Origin: Silene conica
Taxonomy: Eukaryota; Streptophyta; Magnoliopsida; Caryophyllales; Caryophyllaceae
NCBI GenBank assembly: GCA_029255685.2
Contig: CM055318.2
Span: 501,001 to 565,000 of the forward strand
DNA: 64,000 nucleotides
Direction: 5' to 3'
Shown: piece by piece, positions 38,126 through 49,899 of the stretch
How the letters are laid out: each line of letters opens with the position of its first letter
Numbering within the stretch: position 1 is the first letter of the stretch
Notes under the pieces: generated by a model
The model's input: the letters and a program-made list of their open reading frames with translations, nothing else
Told to the model about the DNA's origin: nothing
Database searches by the model: none
Made by a program: the position numbers and the translations under genes

Positions 38126-38899
38126 GTTTGCACAATACGTAACGTAGTGGACGAGAGACATATGTGGAAGAGATGCATCCGACAAAATACAGATAGCATT
38201 CATAACATGATAATTACATACTCACTCCAATTCTTAAGAATTTTTTTATTCAATATTCACACACAATTTAAGCATTTGACTAAAATGAGCATAAAATATC
38301 ATGGTAGAACAAGATAATTGGAGATAAACTAGGGATTGTTTGGTTACCTTTAAAATTACGAGAATTAGAAAATCAGAGGAAGTGGGAATTGGAAAATCAT
38401 GAGAGAGACGGTCTTTCAATAATTTATTGTGAGACCAATTTTTTGTAACCTTTTATTTGTATTTTTTTTGACTATTTTATCATTGATCGTACTATAGTTA
38501 TTTCGTGCTTATTTACATAATAAATGTACTTATTTTCATAATAAATGTAATTATTTTATCTTTAATCATGATTTGTACCTATTATATTATTTTTAGTACC
38601 ATTTTTTCTTAAATTTGAACAATAGTCTCCCAATAAACTTATTAAGGTGCCATCTATTAGAAGACCTACTGATTAATTAAATACCTACACTATACCAAAC
38701 AAAAAAATATCCTTCGATTATTAACCTTTTAGGAAAGAAAATCAAACCTTTTCAAATTGCTTAACTAAATTATGAAAAATATGCACAATATATATAACAA
38801 TTTAAATTTGACACGAAATATGGATGATATTTTACCAATTCAATTATGATCATGATTTAGTCCATAATAGATTATAAACTTCGACTCTTTGATAAGTAG
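38126..38899. other. CRP3 upstream region, duplicated upstream of CRP4
   Basis: 38400-38660 matches 50725-50960 ('gacggtctttcaataattta', 'tttgtattt', 'tcattgatcgta'), and 38795-38900 matches 51045-51170. This marks the start of a two-gene tandem duplication. Confidence 0.65.
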
Positions 38900-38906
38900 T
38901 ATAAAT
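38900..38906 (+). promoter_or_regulatory. TATA box of CRP3
   Basis: TATAAAT, 92 bp before the ATG 38992; aligned with TATATAAA at 51173-51180 before CRP4. Confidence 0.6.
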
Positions 38907-38991
38907 TATGTTGTGTGCAATTACATCACAGAATAATACATTTTGAAAACCATAAGCAAGTCATTTGTAATTTTTTACTTGTTCATCAAAG

Positions 38992-40704
38992 ATGACGGGA
39001 ATCTCAATCAAATTCGCTTCATTTCTACTCATCTTGATTGTTGCATTAAGTAGGCTTTCACTTCTTAATCTATTTATATCGGTCTCAATTATTTATTTAT
39101 TTTTGATATTTTATCAGAGAGATATATTAGTCAAAAAGGTAAATTATTATATTTCACTAAATTTACAAGTTTTTTCTAGGCCTACTTTTATTACTTTTAA
39201 TGTCGGTTTTTCTAATGTAAAATAGTTTACTTCAAAGATAAATGGCCATTTTACAAGAATTTTCATGAACCATAACAAACATTGTTTCAATCAAACCTTC
39301 TTTATGTTTTGCCTTAATTTTAAATTTTTTGTAGGAGTATTTTAAAGAAAGATAAACAAATAATGAAATAAATGAGATAAAATAATACAGCACATCAAGA
39401 ATTAAAGATTTAACGACATATTCAAAAACTATAAACTTTAATAACTCATGCATCATTCTACCAAAAAAAAAAAAAAAAAAAAAAAAAACTCATGCATCAT
39501 CTTTTTTTGTATAGATTGTATAAATACAAAAAGAAGGTTAACTTTTTTAACAGAAAGCGACGGATACATTTTATCTATATAATTGAGCCACGTCATCAAC
39601 CCATTTTTTATTAAATTTATCATGGTTGGACCCGAAAGTTGTATAATAATTTTAATTCGAAATAACTGCCCGAAATAATAGTTTTACAATTATTACGTAA
39701 CACTTTTGATATAAGTTCGTAAACATGAATTTCTACGAAAACTGTCAATATGTATAACATGAACTTAAATATTATATAAGAAAATATAATAATTTCAAAT
39801 ATCGTCTGTCTATAACTATTACATAACAATTTATACCCAATACATAATTAAAATAATCAATAATAATTAACAATTTACAGCAATCGGGAAAAAAAAATTG
39901 TGGCGACAATACCAAATTAAAAAACAATAAAAATAACTTAATATTAATATAACAACCAGGAATAGTGTACAAATTAATATCATCAATTGAAATATTTTGC
40001 GAAAATCAAGTCATAAACAAAAGTGTACAAAGGTTAGATATCAAATAAAATCGAAATTTGATAAAAAAAAAAAAGTGTATAGACGTTAGATATAAAACAA
40101 AATTTATGAACATTTATAATTTAGTTACGATGATACACATTTAGAATAATACGATTTGAAAACAATCCGTGCAATTTTTTGGGTATTTGTTGTATTTTTG
40201 AATCAATAATGCATTGGGCTATGCCTCCTAGATTTTAGTGTACGTCGTTTACATGTCATCAAGTAGACTCGGGAGTTTATCCAGAACGCACTAAAGATAA
40301 CTACCAAAAAAATCCTAAAAATGGCAATTAGTAAATATTTGGGCCAAATAAAGGGCACAAGAGTTGAAAATAATTTTTCACAGACCTAAAACCCGCTAAT
40401 AATAACCTCTAACATGTACGACAATGACAGGTGTGACGACGGCCGTACCCGGGGGAATACCAAAAGTATGCACAAGAGATAGCACATGCCGACATGCGTG
40501 AAGGAGTGTAAAGGGTCAAAATATGCACAATGCGTATCAGGCAAGTGTTTTTGTTCTGGCCCTAAAGCAGCAACAGCAGCTGCTGCTAGTGCTGTCCATG
40601 AAGATGAACTAGGTATTAATCCTAATAGACACAAGTGCACCTATGATCTTGAGTGCAAAAAGTTGTGCCGTCCTTGTAACCATGGACGTTGTGCCGGATG
40701 CTGA
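38992..40704 (+). pseudogene. CRP3: two-module cysteine-rich peptide gene with a frameshift
   Basis: Exon 1 (38992-39049, 58 nt, signal peptide starting MTGISIK) and the acceptor at 40430 match CRP2. Exon 2 opens with the family's S-V-T-T segment and the first two Cys of module 1 in one frame. It then reaches a TGA at about 40499, because an 8-bp duplication (ACATGC repeated around 40484-40497) shifts the frame. The rest of module 1 and the whole of module 2 (C-x5-C-x3-C-x2-C-x4-C-x2-C, ending at the stop 40702-40704) continue in another frame. I tried the nearby AG acceptors and none restores the frame with exon 1. An Ala-rich linker (AATAAAASA) separates the modules. Most likely a recent pseudogene; an assembly error or polymorphism is possible. 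Confidence 0.75.
39574..39615 (+). mobile_element. Helitron-type 5' terminus in CRP3 intron
   Basis: A|TCTATATAATTGAGCCACGTCATC, matching the termini at 9377 and 4329. The 3' end is not certain (a weak 'ccgtgcaattttttgggt' near 40168). Confidence 0.45.
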
Positions 40705-40737
40705 TACTTTAAATATTTATATGAGTAAATTAATAAT

Positions 40738-41085
40738 AACTCCCTTTTAAAATTTAGTTTTCTAAAATTACTCCCTTATATAATTGTTTTCTAAAATTAC
40801 TCCCTTAAAATGTATTTTTATCAAAAATTGCTTCAAAACTCTAATTCAAGTGACTTATTTTACAAGTTTATGAATTGATTCCGTTTGTAACAAAGCCAAT
40901 TTATACTTTTATAGGCATAACAATGTAGAATAAGTTTAAAAACGTACAAAATACATAATCTAAATTGGAATTTTGAAGCAATTTTTAATAAAAGTGCATC
41001 TTAAGGGAGTAATTTTAGAAAAAAATTATATAAGGGAGTAATTTTAAAAAACCTTATTTTAAAAGGGATTTATTTTTAATTTACT
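40738..41085. mobile_element. Fold-back MITE downstream of CRP3
   Basis: 'actcccttttaaaatttagt', 'aaaattactcccttatataa' and 'attgcttcaaaactcta' mirror 'gaagcaatttttaataaaag', 'ttatataagggagtaatttt' and 'ttattttaaaagggat'. About 340 bp, starting ~35 bp after the CRP3 stop. Confidence 0.75.
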
Positions 41086-41099
41086 CTATTTATATTAGC

Positions 41100-41920
41100 G
41101 AATTAGGAATATTTTTCCATTGTTATTCAAGACAGTCGACCATATATGTAACCGATTTTATGAATAATAAAACACATCGATCATTTAGTTCGTTATATCG
41201 TCAGACAATTTCTGTAATGCAATCCTAAGCAATTACATTAGTTTCGATAAATTGAATTGTACTATTTTCTAAGCTTTTCTATATTATGAGCGAGCTATCC
41301 TTATCCCTTCCTTACAACTAAACCTCGCAAAATTGTCTCGATCAGATGACATGTTCGACTTTAATAACATGTCATGTATCCAATCTTACCTGAAAGTCTG
41401 AAACACCAGTTAATATTAATTGAAATTTATTGTTACAATTGACCGTTATCCCCGCCAATTAACTTGAAAGCAACAAATCTAAAGATAACTCGAGTGAATT
41501 CTTGAAAAACCCGAACAACCCGAATTTGAATTGACCTGACTTAAATTAGATATGTTGACTCGTTTGTCAGGCCTAGCTACAGTTGATTTTTAATATTTTT
41601 CAAACAAATTTTCTTGCATCTTCTAAGGGTAATTTAAAACAATTTTAAAATTATGTTAAGATAACAAAAAAAGACTCTAATTAATACAATTTTCAAATAG
41701 TTAAAAAGAATTTTACAAAAATTGTTTACACAAACCAAAATATATACGATAGTCGTCTTTTTTCGAACCCGCCAAATCATTGATCAAGAATTGTTAAGAT
41801 TGCTATTCTTTTTGAAAATATATAAATTTAGATAACCGGAAAAATTCATAAATTTCAAATATTTGGAGAATGTCAATTTTTTCAACCACCAAATCAGTCA
41901 ACCAATAAACCCAAATAACA
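41100..41920. other. Intergenic DNA, no gene seen
   Basis: AT-rich sequence without open frames of note or recognisable termini. Confidence 0.5.
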
Positions 41921-41923
41921 TAT

Positions 41924-42225
41924 TTAGGAGTCGTTTGGTTCGCCATGGGAATATAAGATTTCCGGTAAGATCAAATTCATATGAACTTGAAAATCACGTG
42001 AATTGTTTAAATAGTGTTTGGTTGAATGCGGGAAGTTCAATTCATGTGGGAATTCCCATTTACCTAAGGGGCCTAGGCAAGTGAGTTCCTACATTATGTA
42101 GGAATTGGAGTTTACCTATGAAGTTGCACTTTCCATGAATTAGGCAACCAAACGACACTCCATTTCGCAAGTTGCCAGGATTTTCGAATTCCCATGATTT
42201 TAAGAGGCAACCAAACAACCCCTTA
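41924..42225. mobile_element. Tourist/Harbinger MITE with TTA duplication
   Basis: Element 41927-42222: ends GGAGTCGTTTGGTT / AACCAAACAACCCC, flanked by TTA on both sides. Small open frames on both strands inside it are by-products. Confidence 0.8.
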
Positions 42226-42742
42226 CTAGTCAAATGTACCAAATATACTAGAAGATCTAAGGGGTCGTTTGATTAAAACATCGGGTATGGAATGGAATCG
42301 ACTTTAACTTCAAAATGTTCAGAAAAATTATATCACTCGAGATATAATGTTTTTGTGTACTCCCTACTGATCATAAGGGATTAGATCGATGAAATTTTTA
42401 GGGAAATAAATTAAATAACTTAAAAGCAACCAATCAGCAAATAACCGGACTGAATACTAGAAAATCTGAACAACCCGAACTCAAATTGACCTGGGGTCGT
42501 TTGTTATGTCTACTGATAAACCCAAATATGATATTAACCGGTCAAATATATTTTTTATAAACATCCCTAAATCACAACAAGGAAATTTCTAACAATCCGA
42601 TTATAATGGTATTATTCTTAATACAGAAAATAAAAAGTCGGTAATAATAAATAAAAAGGTATATAATAAAAAATAAAATTTCAGAGTGGATCTCATATCA
42701 AAATATTTAAAATTTAATATACATATCAAACTCAAATACTAA

Positions 42743-43560
42743 ATCAGTTACGTAATTGCTCATTCATATACGAGTTTTACTCATTCATACCTTTTTTTTT
42801 TCATTACTTTTCCATTCTATGCCATCTACTAAGAAAAGTTCTCCTCTCTAATTCTCTCTAATTCTCTACCCCACAAAAGAAAACCCTAAACCACACAACG
42901 ACTATGGATGCTAGCTCTCGTATCGATCAGTTAATAATTCTAATCTCTACCTTTATCAATTATATTATATGAAATTAAAAAATTGATTTAGACTAATTAG
43001 ATTAGGGCTTCCTTAAATCGTTTTCAGTTTTAACCTAATTAAGGTATGTAGCAAGGTGTAATTAAAGGATGTTCTTCCTCACATCCGTTATAACACGAAG
43101 AACGACTACGTACTATTAGGCTAGTAGCCTATATAATATCAGCAATTGTGTCGTGTCGTTGTAGTCCCATTGACGCAAAAGATCAAACAGTTGGTGAGCA
43201 AGACAATTAAACAACAATACGAACAGACTTCAACTATCGAAATAGGCATAATTCAATTGAGGATATAAATATATAATCAAAGTAATAAATGCGTTATGAA
43301 ATCAACAAATTTTTGATACTAAATTAAGAGGAGACTTATCTCTAATGTCAAATAATAATGATGATGATAATGAGATTTCCAGTCCAATAAATCGTTAATT
43401 GTAAAGCAGTAAATTGAAGAAATTACTATAAATCGGGAAATTGAAGGGATGGTTAAGATGAGAAGAAAACTGAAAAATGAGTGTTGAATGTAAGGGGTAA
43501 AATGGAAAATATGTGTATGAATGAGTAACATGTATATGAATGAGCAACACCCATTAGTTA
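42743..43560. mobile_element. Mutator-like TIR element B
   Basis: Element 42751-43552. Ends 'taattgctcattcatatacg' and 'gtatatgaatgagcaacaccc' pair, as in element A (8171-8801). 8-bp flanks ATCAGTTA/ATTAGTTA (one mismatch). It shares the 'ctagctctcgtatcgatcag' block with A in opposite orientation, but lacks A's open frame. Both contain ATGGATGCTAGCTC, a possible captured first exon (42904 here). Confidence 0.75.
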
Positions 43561-43739
43561 ATCGAATTTTTATTATTTACTAATTAGCAATTTAGCATGT
43601 CATTGGGCCGGACCCTAAGACATTTCGAGACGAAGACTATAATGTTGTTGTTGTATTGGGCCCGGACCCCTAGGGTTTTATTAGCAAGAGTTTCTTTAAT
43701 TTCGGGTTTACTAATGTTATCATCTTAGACAAGAATTTG

Positions 43740-43835
43740 ATGCCAGACTAAAATACATCAACTTCTCACCAATCACCATCGGCGATATTTGACCTCCGGT
43801 AAAAGTCTCTTTAACTATCGTTCAACACCTGCATA
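43740..43835 (+). other. Likely 5' leader segment of F-box 1, separated by insertions
   Basis: 'acctccggtaaaagtctctttaactatcgttcaac' region (43790-43835) aligns with 53785-53820 upstream of F-box 2. The flank 'gggttacattgatcaatttta' (44068) aligns with 53980. At F-box 2 the segment ends in a consensus donor CAG|GTAAAT; here the equivalent site reads ctgcataa, so the donor seems lost. F-box 1 transcription may start elsewhere. Confidence 0.4.
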
Positions 43836-44328
43836 ATTTCTTAAACAAAAACAGTAATTTTTCTTTGTGTAATTCCGTACTACGTTGTGATTGCTGATAC
43901 ACATAACCTAGGTTCAAACCCGTCAACATCAAAATCGCCCTTATTCCCCTTTTACGTTAATATTTTTTTTTAATAATTTCACCGTTTTATTGTTTGCGAA
44001 TAGTACGGAAATTTTATTGTATGTTGATTGTTTGGTGTGTTGAGTATGGCTTCAATTTTGATTTTTGGGTTACATTGATCAATTTTATGTTGCTTACCTT
44101 AATTATATATACGGAGTAAGATACTTTTGACTGGATTGAAATTAAGTCTAAAAAAACCGTAAAATCTGAAGTCAAGTCAATAAACATGCAAATCACATTA
44201 AGTCTTGCTCATGTAGAAGTGTGGAGAAGAATTTTGATTAGTTGTTTCAACTAATTCGATTATTCGTATGGGTATACTCTCCCTGTCTTAATCATTTATT
44301 TTCATTTATTTGGCTTCTGATTATAAGG

Positions 44329-45735
44329 CCCTGTTCTTCAGTTCCTGGACCATCTTTCAATTTATTTAATTATTATGTCAAGATAATTTTTTATTTTTTT
44401 ATTTTATTAGTCCATATTCTTTTTTACATTAGTTCGTAATTTTATATTAATAGCTCGTATTCTTATAATAATAGCTCGTATTCTTTTATTAATAGCTCGT
44501 ATTCTTATCTTAATAACTCATTTTTTTATATTAATAATTCGTATTCTTATCTTAGTAACTCGTAGTTTTTTATATTAGCTCGTATTCTTTTAATATTAGC
44601 TCGTATTCTTTTAATATTAGCTCGTATTCTTAGGTAATAACTTGCATTATTTTGTGCTCGTATTTTTTTAGTTTGTGATTTTCTTAAACTCGCATTTTTT
44701 TTACATTAGTTCATATTCTTATATTAATAGCTTGTATTCTTATCTCAATAGCTCGTATTCTTATTTTATATTAGTTCTTATTCTATTAATACTGGCTCGT
44801 ATTCTTTTAGTATTAGCTCGTATTCTTAGGGTAATAACTTGCATTCTTTTGTGCTCGTATTTTTTTTAGTTTGTTATTTTCTTAAACTCGCATTCTTTTT
44901 ACATTAGCTCATATTCTTATATTAATAGCTCGTATTCTTATCTTAATAGCTCGTATTCTTATATCAATAACTCATATTCTTATCTTAATAACTCATAATT
45001 TTTTTATATTAGTTCGTATTCTTTTAATATTAGCTCGTATTCTTTTAATATTAGCTCGTATTCTTATTTTAATAACTCGTTATTTTTTATATTAGTTCGT
45101 GTTCTTCTAATATTAGCTCGTATTCTTTTTATATTAACTCGTATTCTTTTTACGTTAGATCATATTCTTATCGTAAATATTCATTTGTTAAGTGCTTTGG
45201 GGTTAGAAAATTTACCCTAAATATTCATTAGGGTTATGATTTATGTAAATATTCATTAGGGTTATGATTGGTGTAAATATTTACCTCAAATAAGTATGGT
45301 GTGATGCGTTTTTCCCTCTTGATGTCGATGCAAATTGCTTCTCGTTCAATGAAATATTATTCGATGAAGTTTTCCGCCTTGTTGAACATACCAATTGCTT
45401 CCCTTCTGCCATCTTCGAATCAAATTTTGGTGGGAGAAAAATTTGTTGGGACTGTCGTCAAGAGAGAATTAAGAACATGTTTACGTTGATTGATAATTAA
45501 ATATTTGTTTTGTATTGGGCTTTAATAGAAAATTAGAAAATTATTTATTAGATGGGCCTGATGTACCATGCTTCTATACACCTGGGTGTAGGATCCTATT
45601 TGTGTCTGTTCTTTCTGGCTTAATTTCAGCTCCTTTCAATTTTGCTTGGTTGTATTCCGTTAAGTTTTATTTACGTTGTTCAATTAATCTCTTCATAAAA
45701 TTCGTTTCAGCCGAAAAGAACAGGGCCTTAGTTCT
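44329..45735. mobile_element. TIR element containing a 'agctcgtattctta' minisatellite
   Basis: The ends 'aaggccctgttcttcagttc' and 'gccgaaaagaacagggcctt' are inverted. Between them, 44400-45180 is a long irregular array of ~20-27-bp units built on 'taatagctcgtattcttat'. Open frames at 44242, 44675, 45301 and 45515 lie in or across it and have no family. It sits in the probable 5' leader intron of F-box 1, absent from F-box 2. Confidence 0.65.
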
Positions 45736-46072
45736 TCTTGCAAGTCATATTGTTGGGGTCTATGCCTCGATTATGTTAGTCGTCGATTCGAACGAATATT
45801 GAGGTATCCGTATCTGTTATTGGCCTAGGTCTGTTTTGGACTTTATTAGGTCAAATTCTGTATTTAGGTTTTAGAGAGTGCCTCAATCTAACATTCATGC
45901 TTATCCCACCATCTGTAATCTAAAAGGTTCTCACATTAGTCGCCATGTGACGTAGCTTACAAATCTGTGTGTTCTGTTCTTTATTTGTTTTTCTTGCTTC
46001 TGTTATAACACATATAAAAGGTAAACAAATGAACAGGACATACGCAATATATACATAAGTATATTAGAAGTT

Positions 46073-46384
46073 TTGCCAAAATGATGCTCAAAACGGAGGT
46101 AATTAACAAAATGCTGCTCGTTTGAAACTATTTACAAAAATGGTTCCACGTCAACATTTTTTTTTTTTAGCAAACATGTCGCTGTCTGGGATGTCCAGTT
46201 GCTGAGGAAAATATGCAAAATGAGGCAGAAGTTGGGGGAAAACATGTCTTGGACAACGACATGTTTGCAAAATTTTTAAAAAAAAGAAAAATAAAAAATG
46301 GTGACGTGGAATCATTTTTGGTAAATAGTTTCAAACGAGCCACATTTTGTTAATTACTTCCGTTTTGAGCACCATTTGGACAAT
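46073..46384. mobile_element. Fold-back element upstream of F-box 1
   Basis: The arms 'gctcaaaacggaggtaatta', 'ctcgtttgaaactatttac', 'ttccacgtca' are mirrored by 'tgacgtggaatcatttttgg', 'taaatagtttcaaacgag', 'taattacttccgttttgagc'; the centre has 'aaacatgtcgctgtc'. Related to 33050-33592. It ends ~155 bp before the F-box 1 start codon. Confidence 0.75.
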
Positions 46385-46539
46385 TGGAGCTATATAGTGT
46401 TAGTAGGTATGAAAGCAAGGGGTGTGTAGCATCTTTGAGAATGAGACATCCATTGAATTCTAATTCTAACAGTATGTTAGTGATTCGAGATTACTTTTAC
46501 CCTGACATCTTGATGCTGCATTGTTTCAGGCATAGAAGA

Positions 46540-49500
46540 ATGAGTAAAGTAAGCGAATCGAAGCGACAAAAGATCTATGGTGTCGACTTAATCACGGAGT
46601 TGCCAAGACATGTAATCGATGTCATCATGGAGCATTTACCCCTTTGCGACGCTGCACGAATGTCCGTTCTGTCACACAAATGGCTCGACATTTGGAGATC
46701 AACACCGAAACTTGCATTTGATGCTCAATTTTTCAAGCAAGTCTTTAAAAACAGAACACTCACAAGTGAAAGCATCCATGGCTTTTACAACATTATAAGC
46801 AGAATACTTCTTCAACATTCGGGTTGCCTTCTCCATTTCCACGTCGACATTCCCGGGATTGCGTCCTGTCCGGATGTTATTCAATGGATATTTTACTTGT
46901 CGAGAAACGGTGTTTCAGACATATCGATTCAAACTCAGTATCCGACTCCTTATAAGTTGAGCTCGCACATTTTCTCCTGCATCAACCTTGAAAAACTGAA
47001 GCTTCAGTCTTGTATAATTAATCCTCCTCGTAACTTTTGGGGTTTCAGAAAAATGACATGTCTCGAGCTTGATAAAACCTCGCTTTCTTCCGAAGATTTC
47101 AAAAATCTTATTTGGGGTAGCAAACTTCTGCAAGAATTAAGATTAACGAACTTCGTTCGTCCGGATGACATTCAAATACTTGCTCCTAATCTTTGTCATT
47201 TGGTTGTGGATGGTTCGTTTAAAAAACTCTATGTGAAAAATGCTGAGAAATTGGTTTCAGTAGCAATCGGTTTACAGAAACATGACGATGTCTGTCATAA
47301 GGACGGTTTACGTGTCCTGCTCCCGGCTCTGGCAAGTTCGTCTAAACTGCATAAACTCGGTTTCAGGGGTCACTTTCTCAAGGTAACAAATTGTTCTTGC
47401 AAAGTTGCAAGTAGCTTTTTTTTCATTAATGCCGGTACTTGAGAGTTGAAATGTATTACTCGTAGTTAATATAAGGCTACGTATATCAGACCCCTCTCAA
47501 ACCGTCATTGTTCATACGCACAAGGTACAATGGTTCATGGTTGTACCTAAACCCATTGTTTTTTTTGCTGCAGACGATTTATGGAACGGTCTTGCCGGCT
47601 CCGACTTTTGATAAACTGAAAAACCTTGATTTATCGTCAATCCATTTAACCGGTGTTGACGAATTTTGCTGGGTTATAAGCATCATCCAAAACTGTCCTG
47701 CCATTGAAAGCCTCAACATCTCTGTAAGTATATCTCTTAACTCTTATAAAGCTATTTTGTTATGCTGTCGACATGTGATAATAAACATTCGGATTGGGTT
47801 GAATAAGGTCGGGTCAAATTGAGTCTCAGGTCTAAGGGTGTTAACGAGTCGAGCCGAACCCGAGCTTGGCCTTGTTGGGCTTGTGCTCATAAAGTAAAAC
47901 TCGAGCTTGAGCCGATCCCAAACTTGAAAAAGTTGTGGTCGTATCAAGCTTGCGAGCTTTAATGCGAACTCGAGCCAAACTCGAGCTCGACTTCAGGTTG
48001 AATTTTTGTTTTTCCTCTCTCAATATGTTCAATAAGACAATGACAAGACTCGAATATTTTATATACAAATATTGGAAAATAAATGAGACATTTTTATGAT
48101 TTTTTTGGTAAAATAGTGCTATTTACCAAATTTATTGGGAATTTGGTGTTGAATTGAAAATAATTGGGGTAGTAGTGTCCACATGAACGCTTTTGTAATT
48201 TTTTGCAGACTTTGAATGAAGCCGCTGAGGTTCTGGGCGGCTTCAGTGAAGAGGTATTGTTAACATCATTCCAGTAGTCACTGGAAATGGAATACGAAGA
48301 AACCACTGGAAGCCGCTAAGAACCACAGTGGCTTCAGTGGAAAACTTTGTTAACCATCATTCCAGTAGCTACTGGAATGCAATTATTGTAAAAATCTCAC
48401 AAAGCCGCTTAAAACCATGGCGACTTTGGTGAGGAAGTTTTTCATCAAAGCTTCCAGTGGTACTAGAATGGAATTGTGAAGTGAAGCCGCCTAGAATCAT
48501 AGCGGCTTCATTATGGCCTGTACCATGGAATTCATTATGATACTAAATCAAACCAAAATAGTGCATTAGAGTGGATTAATAAATGAAAAAGCATGAATTA
48601 ATACCTTAAGATGAAATTAGGATGATGATAGAACCAAAAATGGAAGAATTTGAGGGGAAAATGGGAGGGTCGAAAAATTAGGGTTTGGTGTTTTTAATTT
48701 GGGGATTTTTTTTGGTGAGTGAATGAGAGTGTGGATGTGTAAATGTCAGGTTTTTTTTTTTAATATTAGCAGTGAAGCCAGCGGTTTCCTGCTTCCGTGC
48801 TTTTTTTTTTTTAAATTTCTTTGGGCGAAGTCGCTTAGATCCTCAGCGGCCTTCCCCTCTTCCGTGGTTCTTCCCAACTTCCGTGGTTCTTCCCAACTTC
48901 AAACCTATGTAAAGTTACATTGGGTGAAGCCACTGATAACCTCAGCGACTTTGCTTAAAATCTAGAAAAAAGCGAGAAGTGTCCACGTGGACACTATAAC
49001 CCCAAATACTTTCAAACCTACCCCAATTACTTTCGTATATAACCCATTTTACCAAAAAAATCCATTTTTATAGTTGTGATACAAACATACAATAATGAAA
49101 AAATGTAGTTTTATAAAATATGAGTAATATCTTATTTAATTACATAAGTTTGAACCGTTGACGAGCTTTTCGAGCCGAAGCAACCTTAGTTCGACTTGAC
49201 TCGTTAAGCTCTCGAGCGGAGCTGGAGCAAACTGTTTCGTCTCATTAACTAGCCCTACAAAGGTCAGATTCAAATCCTTAGTTTAGGTGGTGTCAGATTA
49301 TTTGGGCCGTGTCAATCGGGTCAGTTTTACCATGTCTTGCGGATTTCAGTTTTTACTGAATGATATGGTTAACTCATTACTGTTAGGTTTCGACGAGCAA
49401 ATATGAGACTGACCATCAGTTAGAATACAATTCCAGCTTCGTTCTGCAACATCTCTGTTATGCAAGTGTTGAAATTGTTAAGGGCTCTATTATTGAGCTC

Positions 49501-49719
49501 AGGTTGATTGAATTCTTGCTGAAATGCTCCCCTATCTTGAAAATGTTATCGATTATCGATTCCGGTAGCAGCAAGACGGCTTTTACACAACCGGTGATGT
49601 TTGGGTTGATTTCGTTTTATAGAGCGTCACAGAATGTGAAAATCAGATGCCTCCCTCTCGTCGTTGAGGACGATTCTGCTAGTGATTCTAATTCTGATTC
49701 CGATTCTGATGGGTATTGA
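46540..49719 (+). CDS. F-box 1: F-box/LRR/FBD protein
   Basis: Exons 46540-47382, 47574-47723 and 49387-49719, all phase 0, give 441 aa. I chose ATG 46540 (MSKVSES), 10 nt after a TTTCAG acceptor, because F-box 2 starts at the same point; an in-frame ATG at 46384 would add 52 unrelated residues from the fold-back side. The F-box spans about 17-55 (LITELPRHVIDVIMEHLPL...SVLSHKW), the SKP1-binding module of SCF E3 ligases. Leucine-rich repeats follow to about 330 (LEKLKL, LQELRL, FRGHF). An FBD region covers 332-425 (IELRLIEFLLKCSPILK), ending in a Ser/Asp-rich tail. Substrate unknown. Intron 2 (1663 bp) holds a TIR element. Pairs with F-box 2 as a tandem duplicate. Confidence 0.88.
47830..48000. 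repeat. 'gagccgaacccgagctt' repeat in F-box 1 intron 2
   Basis: Second copy of the 35825-35970 repeat; a diverged third piece lies at 49150-49245. Confidence 0.6.
48101..49060. mobile_element. TIR element with repeated 'gaagccgct' motifs (F-box 1 intron 2)
   Basis: The left 'ttttttggtaaaatagtgc' with 'aataattggggtagtagtgtccac' mirrors the right 'gtggacactataacccc...' and 'acccattttaccaaaaaaa'. The interior has at least seven 'gaagccgc(t/c)...gcggcttc' type inverted motifs. About 960 bp, no transposase. Confidence 0.75.
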
Positions 49720-49749
49720 TTATAATTCCTCTTTCGATCCTTTGGTTCA

Positions 49750-49885
49750 CAATGAAGACTTCGTTATAAGCTGAAAACGGATAATATCCCTCTCACAAAA
49801 TGCAATGCAAGTGACACTGCTCATTATATGTTTCATTTCGCCTCGCCTCACTTGTCGTCCCACTTGCCTTTTTATGTGAGAAATA
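49750..49885. mobile_element. MITE, 'gacggata' family, partial
   Basis: 'gaagacttcgttataagctg' + 'aaaacggataatatccctct' and 'cacttgcctttttatgtgag'; matches 34970-35130 in reverse. Confidence 0.45.
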
Positions 49886-49899
49886 TTATCGATTTGATT

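Noticed and set aside
40386-40640. 84-codon minus-strand open frame
   Set aside because: Antisense shadow of CRP3 exon 2.
41863-42242. Small open frames on both strands
   Set aside because: They fall inside a Tourist-type MITE with TTA duplication.
44242-45802. Several 62-95-codon frames (44242, 44675, 45301, 45515)
   Set aside because: They lie in or across the minisatellite-bearing TIR element, are AT-driven and match no family.
46384-46539. Upstream in-frame ATG extending F-box 1 by 52 residues
   Set aside because: The extension lies between a fold-back element and a splice acceptor, has no counterpart in F-box 2, and the shared start is at 46540.
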